Assembly (NCBI GenBank): GCA_018434075.1
Contig: JAHDQA010000126.1
Coordinates: 1 to 64,000 of the forward strand
Reading direction: 5' to 3'
From: Tissierellaceae bacterium
Lineage (GTDB): Bacteria > Bacillota > Clostridia > Tissierellales > Tissierellaceae
Length of the DNA stretch: 64,000 bases
The translations under genes were made by a program, and so were the position numbers. How positions within the stretch are numbered: position 1 is the stretch's first letter; each line of letters starts with the position of its first letter. Of the stretch, positions 60,182 through 64,000 are shown piece after piece. The notes under the pieces are model-generated. The model had not been told where the DNA came from. It made no database searches and saw nothing but the letters and a program-made list of their open reading frames with translations.

Positions 60182-61585
60182 CTATCCGTGTCTGATGACT
60201 TCAAATTTTGATATATCGTACTTCTCATGTTCGCCAATTCCAGCTTTGTTTAGAGCTATTCGTATCTGATCTCTAACAGTGTCAACTCCCTCGATATCTG
60301 GAAGCAACAGCCCTCTCCTAAATCCGCTTTCAACAATTATTCCATATTTTTTAGGATCAAGCTCGCTTAACGACTTTACTTTTTGAGCTGGCATTAGCAC
60401 ATCCACTGAATAAGACAAAAATGGAAGTTCCTCTTCTGTGACAGGTGGAAATCTTGGATCTTTTGTTCCCGCTTCTACCGCAAAATATATTATTTCTTCA
60501 GCAAGATTGTTTTTTATTGGCGATGTTGAGCCGATACAACCTCTAAGTTCTCCGAATTTTTTTATCGACACAAAAACTGGCATTCTCAAAGACAACATTT
60601 CACTGTCTACATATTCAGGAATATCCATATATTTGCCATTATTAATGTAATACTCTAAACTCTCTCTGGCTAATCTCTGATATTTATCCTCATTGGATCT
60701 CTTCATCTTCATTTTTTCATCTATTTTTTCTTTTATTTCACCGACATGATCTTTAGGATTTTCTGCTGATATCTCAAATATTGCAGTCATGTACCCAACT
60801 CCAAAAGGACCTTCATATGACAATATTCGAGGAATAAAGTCATGCTGGCTCAATGCACCAGAAAGGATCATAAAGGATCTCAGCCCACATTCTCCAGCCT
60901 CTTTTGCTAAATCCAAGTCAAAGCTCAACACGCCAGTCAAGTCTTTGTTTTTAAAAAGAGAAATGATTTTTTTATCGAATTCTTCTCCTTTCGGACTATA
61001 GCTATATGGTCCGCTGTCTGACAGTCTATGTGATAAATCTCCACTAGCTATGATAGAAATATTTCGTTTCCCTTTCGCTTCTTTGTCTATTATCTTGCCA
61101 AATTTATACAATTCTATCGGAGATAAAAGCCCATATGTTATGTGCACCAATTTAAAATCTGTGTATTTTTGAGTTACAAAGTGCAATGGCACCAATACTC
61201 CGTGATCAAGAGTATCCTCCAACCCATACATCTCATACATCTCTTTATTCATCAGAGCAAGTTGAATTTTCTCTTTCTTCGCCATATCGTAGATGTCTTT
61301 TACTATTTCTAAATCATTCTTAAAGTGATATCTGAGTTCACTATGTCCAAAATTTCCAAAATCTCCATAAAGTTCTTCCCCTATGGACATTGCTATGGCA
61401 TCTGAAAACAATGGCCCGTGGGGAGTTATTACAATTATGGTTTCAGGCTTTTTATTCTCAATGTCTTCAGCTATTTCCCTTAAACCATTTATCGTATTTA
61501 TGCATTTTTTCTCCTCGCCATTACCAATCTTATCGATTATTATAGGTGGATGAGGAGATATATATGCACTGACCAAGCCTTTCAT
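60182..61585 (-). CDS. AmmeMemoRadiSam fusion: MEMO (AmrB) plus AMMECR1 (AmrA)
   Basis: This 467-residue protein joins two domains. The N-terminal one (about 1-265) is a class III extradiol dioxygenase/MEMO-like fold with SPHPPIIIDKIGNGE, DHGVLVPLHF and ASGDLSHRL. The C-terminal one (about 285-467) is AMMECR1-like with MPVFVSIKKFGELRGCIGS and AGTKDPRFPPVTEEEL. The fusion is common in Firmicutes and always next to the radical SAM partner, as here. The role is unknown; joint protein or small-molecule modification is inferred. ATG 61585 is used, with CAGGAGGTG upstream; the ORF to 61645 overlaps the terminator and rplY. Confidence 0.9.
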   Translation of the reverse strand: MKGLVSAYISPHPPIIIDKIGNGEEKKCINTINGLREIAEDIENKKPETIIVITPHGPLFSDAIAMSIGEELYGDFGNFGHSELRYHFKNDLEIVKDIYDMAKKEKIQLALMNKEMYEMYGLEDTLDHGVLVPLHFVTQKYTDFKLVHITYGLLSPIELYKFGKIIDKEAKGKRNISIIASGDLSHRLSDSGPYSYSPKGEEFDKKIISLFKNKDLTGVLSFDLDLAKEAGECGLRSFMILSGALSQHDFIPRILSYEGPFGVGYMTAIFEISAENPKDHVGEIKEKIDEKMKMKRSNEDKYQRLARESLEYYINNGKYMDIPEYVDSEMLSLRMPVFVSIKKFGELRGCIGSTSPIKNNLAEEIIYFAVEAGTKDPRFPPVTEEELPFLSYSVDVLMPAQKVKSLSELDPKKYGIIVESGFRRGLLLPDIEGVDTVRDQIRIALNKAGIGEHEKYDISKFEVIRHG

Positions 61586-61605
61586 TTTATCACCTCCTGA
61601 AAAAA

Positions 61606-61633
61606 TTGAGGCAGACCTTAAGGTCTGCCTCAA
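61606..61633 (-). terminator. Terminator of rplY
   Basis: A perfect 12-bp stem TTGAGGCAGACC with its complement, loop TTAA, is followed by TTTTTT on the minus strand, directly past the rplY stop region. Confidence 0.92.
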
Positions 61634-61634
61634 A

Positions 61635-62252
61635 TTATTCTTCATCTTTAACTAGCTCAGGTTCAGACACTTCGGTCTCTTCTTCCTCTTCTTTATAGTC
61701 CACTGGTCTATTGAGTACGCATATTGTCATATCATGGTCTGTGATCACCCTGATGTTTTGATTTTTCATTATCTCTAAATCCTTTACTTTAATCGGCTCA
61801 TTAAAGTCTAAATCTTCGACATTGATTTCTATCGCTTCAGGTATATCGCCTGGCAAGCACTCAATTTCAATGTTTTCTATCATCTGCATCAATACTGATG
61901 GCTGCTTTTTGATTTTATCTCTATTGTGAAGAATTATAGGGACTTCAACTTTGACTTTTTCTTTCATATCCAGTCTTTGAAAATCAACATGAATAATGTT
62001 TGCTTTAATTGGGTCTTTTTGAATAGACTTTATAATAACAGGCATAGTTTCATTGCCAACACTTAAATCAATTAGATTTGAAGTACCTGCTTCTCTAAAT
62101 ACCTTCATGAATTCTATGCTGTCGATCTTTACAGGAATAGGTTCTCTATTTCTCTCATATATGATGGCTGGAATTTCATTTTCCCTTCTGATTTTCTTAG
62201 CTTTGTTTTTGCCTATCTCTTCTCTTATTTCAGCATTTAATCTGTAACTCAT
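61635..62252 (-). CDS. rplY: 50S ribosomal protein bL25 (CTC form)
   Basis: This 205-residue general-stress form of bL25 has an N-terminal 5S-rRNA-binding domain (1-95: GKNKAKKIRRENEIPAIIYE, HVDFQRLDMKEKVKVEVPI). The C-terminal CTC beta domain (95-185) is followed by an acidic tail (EEEEETEVSEPELVKDEE). It binds 5S rRNA in the large subunit. ATG follows TAGGGGGT. Single gene with its own terminator; a TTGCAT/TAATTA promoter candidate lies in 62290-62325. Confidence 0.95.
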   Translation of the reverse strand: MSYRLNAEIREEIGKNKAKKIRRENEIPAIIYERNREPIPVKIDSIEFMKVFREAGTSNLIDLSVGNETMPVIIKSIQKDPIKANIIHVDFQRLDMKEKVKVEVPIILHNRDKIKKQPSVLMQMIENIEIECLPGDIPEAIEINVEDLDFNEPIKVKDLEIMKNQNIRVITDHDMTICVLNRPVDYKEEEEETEVSEPELVKDEE

Positions 62253-62333
62253 ATCTACTACCCCCTATAAACATTTTTGTACATATAATTACTACCCTAT
62301 TTACAAAAATGCAAACTATTTAATGAGTTATTC

Positions 62334-63554
62334 TCATCTTATGTTTAATTTTATATATTTGGGCAATCCATTCTCATATTTAATCTGAGGTTGGCCCTGA
62401 ATTAATGGAGTTAAATATTCTATCAATTCTTCCTTTACGAAATTGTCAGTGATCCATTCTCTTGGAATTTCTTTTACTCTATTAGCTACTAATGAAGGGT
62501 CTATTTCAACTATTTCTGTTTCAAATGGTGTTTTAGATTTTACTTTTATCCCTGCCATAAAACCAGATTTCCCATCTAATACCATTTCATACGCCCTTAG
62601 CCCACATTGATGAGATACCTCAATATCCGTTAAACTCGCACAGTGCATTGCTGCCCTTTGGGCCGTTCCCAATTCAAGCACCTTTATCCTATTTGTTATA
62701 TTTGCTTCTTCAATTATGCCTTTTAAGTAACCTCCTACTCCGCCTAATTGAGCATGTGCAAATTTATCATGCACTTCAACAGTCTTTGATTTGAATACAT
62801 AATCTCCATTAGCGTCTTTTAAACCTTCTGAAGCAACAATGTATACCTGTTTTTTTTCTTCATAGCATTTCCTCACATCAGTTAAGAATTTCTCCTTGTC
62901 AAATGGATTTTCAGGCAGGTATATAAAATCCACTACTGGCTTTCCATTAATTTTAGCCAATATACTTGAACTTGCTAGCCAACCAGCATCTCTGCCCATA
63001 GTTTCAACAATATAAACTCCATTGTCTTTGTATACGCTTGCATCTAAATAGGTTTCCAAAACAGTAGTGGAAATATATTTAGCAGCTGACCCAAAACCTG
63101 GGGTAAAATCTGTTTCCATTAAATCATTATCAATAGTTTTAGGAATTCCGACAATTTTTTTGTCTATGCCTTTGTTTTTTACATATAAGCTCAATTTATG
63201 GACAGTGTCCATTGAGTCGTTCCCACCAATGTAGAAGAATGTGTCTATGTCGTATTTTTCTAGAGTATCTAAAATCATCTTGTATTCGCTTTCATCTTCA
63301 TTAAAGTCCTTCATCTTGTGCCTACATGAACCTAAAGCGCTCGCTGGAGTCAATTTGAGCAAATCTATTTCATCTTTTGTAAGATGAGAAAGGTCAATTA
63401 ATTTACCTTCCATTACGCCTTGTATGCCATTTTTCGCCCCATAAACCACCTCAAAATAATTGTATTTCATATTTGCATCTAATATTCCACTTACACTAGC
63501 ATTTATAACAGCGGTTGGACCACCGGATTGAGCAACTAAACAGTTTTTTCCCAT
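62334..63554 (-). CDS. pfp: PPi-dependent 6-phosphofructokinase
   Basis: This 406-residue PfkA-family enzyme starts GKNCLVAQSGGPTAVINASV. The donor loop is YIGGNDSMDT: an Asp where ATP enzymes have Gly in GGDGS. PKTIDNDL, with Lys where ATP enzymes have Gly, also marks the PPi clade. DFTPGFGSAAKY and ETMGRDAGWLA are standard. It interconverts fructose-6-phosphate and fructose-1,6-bisphosphate with pyrophosphate, saving ATP in fermenters. ATG follows TTAGGAGGC. It lies next to tRNA-Val, transcribed in the opposite sense. Confidence 0.93.
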   Translation of the reverse strand: MGKNCLVAQSGGPTAVINASVSGILDANMKYNYFEVVYGAKNGIQGVMEGKLIDLSHLTKDEIDLLKLTPASALGSCRHKMKDFNEDESEYKMILDTLEKYDIDTFFYIGGNDSMDTVHKLSLYVKNKGIDKKIVGIPKTIDNDLMETDFTPGFGSAAKYISTTVLETYLDASVYKDNGVYIVETMGRDAGWLASSSILAKINGKPVVDFIYLPENPFDKEKFLTDVRKCYEEKKQVYIVASEGLKDANGDYVFKSKTVEVHDKFAHAQLGGVGGYLKGIIEEANITNRIKVLELGTAQRAAMHCASLTDIEVSHQCGLRAYEMVLDGKSGFMAGIKVKSKTPFETEIVEIDPSLVANRVKEIPREWITDNFVKEELIEYLTPLIQGQPQIKYENGLPKYIKLNIR

Positions 63555-63600
63555 AAAAAGCCTCCTAAAATAATTTTAAATATTTATACCCACAAATTTA

Positions 63601-63629
63601 TTGAAATACGCAGGTCTTTATGCTATCAT
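63601..63629 (+). promoter_or_regulatory. Promoter of tRNA-Val
   Basis: TTGAAA (63601-63606) and TATCAT (63624-63629) are spaced by 17 bases and end 10 bases before the mature tRNA. Confidence 0.7.
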
Positions 63630-63639
63630 AATAGTACTT

Positions 63640-63715
63640 GGGTGGTTAGTTCAGCTGGCAGAGCGCCACGTTGACATCGTGGAGGTCGTTGGTTCGAGTC
63701 CAATACCACCCACCA
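63640..63715 (+). tRNA. tRNA-Val (anticodon GAC)
   Basis: This is a 76-base cloverleaf with encoded CCA. The acceptor stem GGGTGGT pairs perfectly with ACCACCC, the D stem is GTTC/GAGC, and the anticodon stem CCACG/CGTGG has loop TTGACAT (anticodon GAC at 63673-63675). The T arm contains GGTTCGAGTCC. It decodes GUC and GUU valine codons. Confidence 0.97.
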
Positions 63716-63749
63716 AAAGTTAAAGCACCTTTTTAGGTGCTTTAACTTT
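63716..63749. terminator. Terminator shared by tRNA-Val and the V-ATPase subunit D gene
   Basis: A perfect 15-bp stem (63716-63730 with 63735-63749) and a TTTT loop lie between the CCA end and the D subunit stop. T-rich sequence follows on each strand. Confidence 0.85.
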
Positions 63750-64000
63750 CTTTATTTATGATATCTTTAACTTTCATAAGTCTTACTATTGTACTTCTTT
63801 CATTTTCATCTAATTTCATTCTAATGAATCTGATTGTTTCTTCAAGTTCAGGAATCGTCCTATATTCAAGGGCATTTACTCTTCTTCTTGTTTTTTCTAT
63901 CTCATCTGCCATAAGCTGGCATGCTTTTTCAACTTCAGCTAGTTCCAACAATTTAGGCATTATTCCATACAATTTAGAGATAGCTTCATCAAGCTCTGGA
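63742..64000 (-). CDS. ntpD: V-type ATP synthase subunit D, C-terminal part (cut by window edge)
   Basis: The last 85 or so codons of subunit D are present; the frame is open to the window edge, reading [20 protein letters not shown] and then [20 protein letters not shown]. The long helical [20 protein letters not shown] is the conserved central-stalk coiled coil. Subunit D forms the rotor shaft of V-type Na+ or H+ ATPases, common in anaerobes. The rest of the operon should lie beyond 64000. Confidence 0.92.
   Translation of the reverse strand, partial: PELDEAISKLYGIMPKLLELAEVEKACQLMADEIEKTRRRVNALEYRTIPELEETIRFIRMKLDENERSTIVRLMKVKDIINKES

Overview
The window is AT-rich, gene-dense DNA from an anaerobic, low-GC, Gram-positive (Bacillota) bacterium. 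It most resembles an amino-acid-fermenting member of Tissierellia/Clostridia. The evidence is a complete lysine-aminomutase fermentation cluster, SLH-domain surface proteins, LtaS-type sulfatase-fold transferases, a PPi-type phosphofructokinase, a V-type ATPase, a likely selenoprotein, and gene orders matching the Bacillus subtilis yaaO-abrB and metS-ispE clusters. Species assignment is inference. No gap between genes exceeds 300 bases; the longest (38359-38616) holds two opposed promoters and a metG attenuator.

Layout. 0-20.8 kb is cell envelope: a cupin, a LysM-anchored 5'-nucleotidase, a secreted protein of unknown role, an SLH protein with Ig-like repeats, a FlaA1/CapD-type nucleotide-sugar enzyme, an O-antigen-ligase-like membrane protein, the YvrJ/DUF2922/DUF1659 trio, a strongly promoted SLH (probable major S-layer) protein, a C-terminal processing protease, two tandem LTA-synthase-like proteins and a BTAD-type regulator. 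20.9-28.2 kb is the lysine fermentation operon kdd-kamA-kamB-kamC-kamD-kamE. It has a near-consensus sigma-54 promoter and is preceded by a sigma-54 activator gene; GCCGAAT-type dyads lie in front of both. 29.9-38.4 kb is housekeeping (ispE, veg, mgtE, rsmA, rnmV, tatD, metG). Set into it is a small redox/metal group: a HesB/IscA-like selenoprotein, a holin-like membrane protein, a DUF1858 protein and a glutaredoxin-like protein. The selenoprotein and glutaredoxin genes share a CsoR/CstR-like operator.

38.6-52.3 kb holds a YabE-like 3D-domain protein and one long collinear gene set, nurA-herA-glgB-glgC-glgD-glgA-(degenerate glycogen phosphorylase)-pulA, for glycogen synthesis and debranching. 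52.4-59.1 kb is the conserved abrB / rsmI-trmN6-like-ferredoxin-ricT-holB-two darA-tmk-decarboxylase cluster. 59.2-64 kb holds the AmmeMemoRadiSam pair, ribosomal protein bL25, PPi-phosphofructokinase, tRNA-Val(GAC) and the end of V-ATPase subunit D.

The most notable items are the UGA-containing HesB gene with a SECIS-like hairpin, the shared CsoR-like operators, an upstream ORF with mutually exclusive stems in front of mgtE, the sigma-54 circuit on the kam operon, and a glycogen-phosphorylase homologue that has lost its catalytic motifs inside a glycogen operon.
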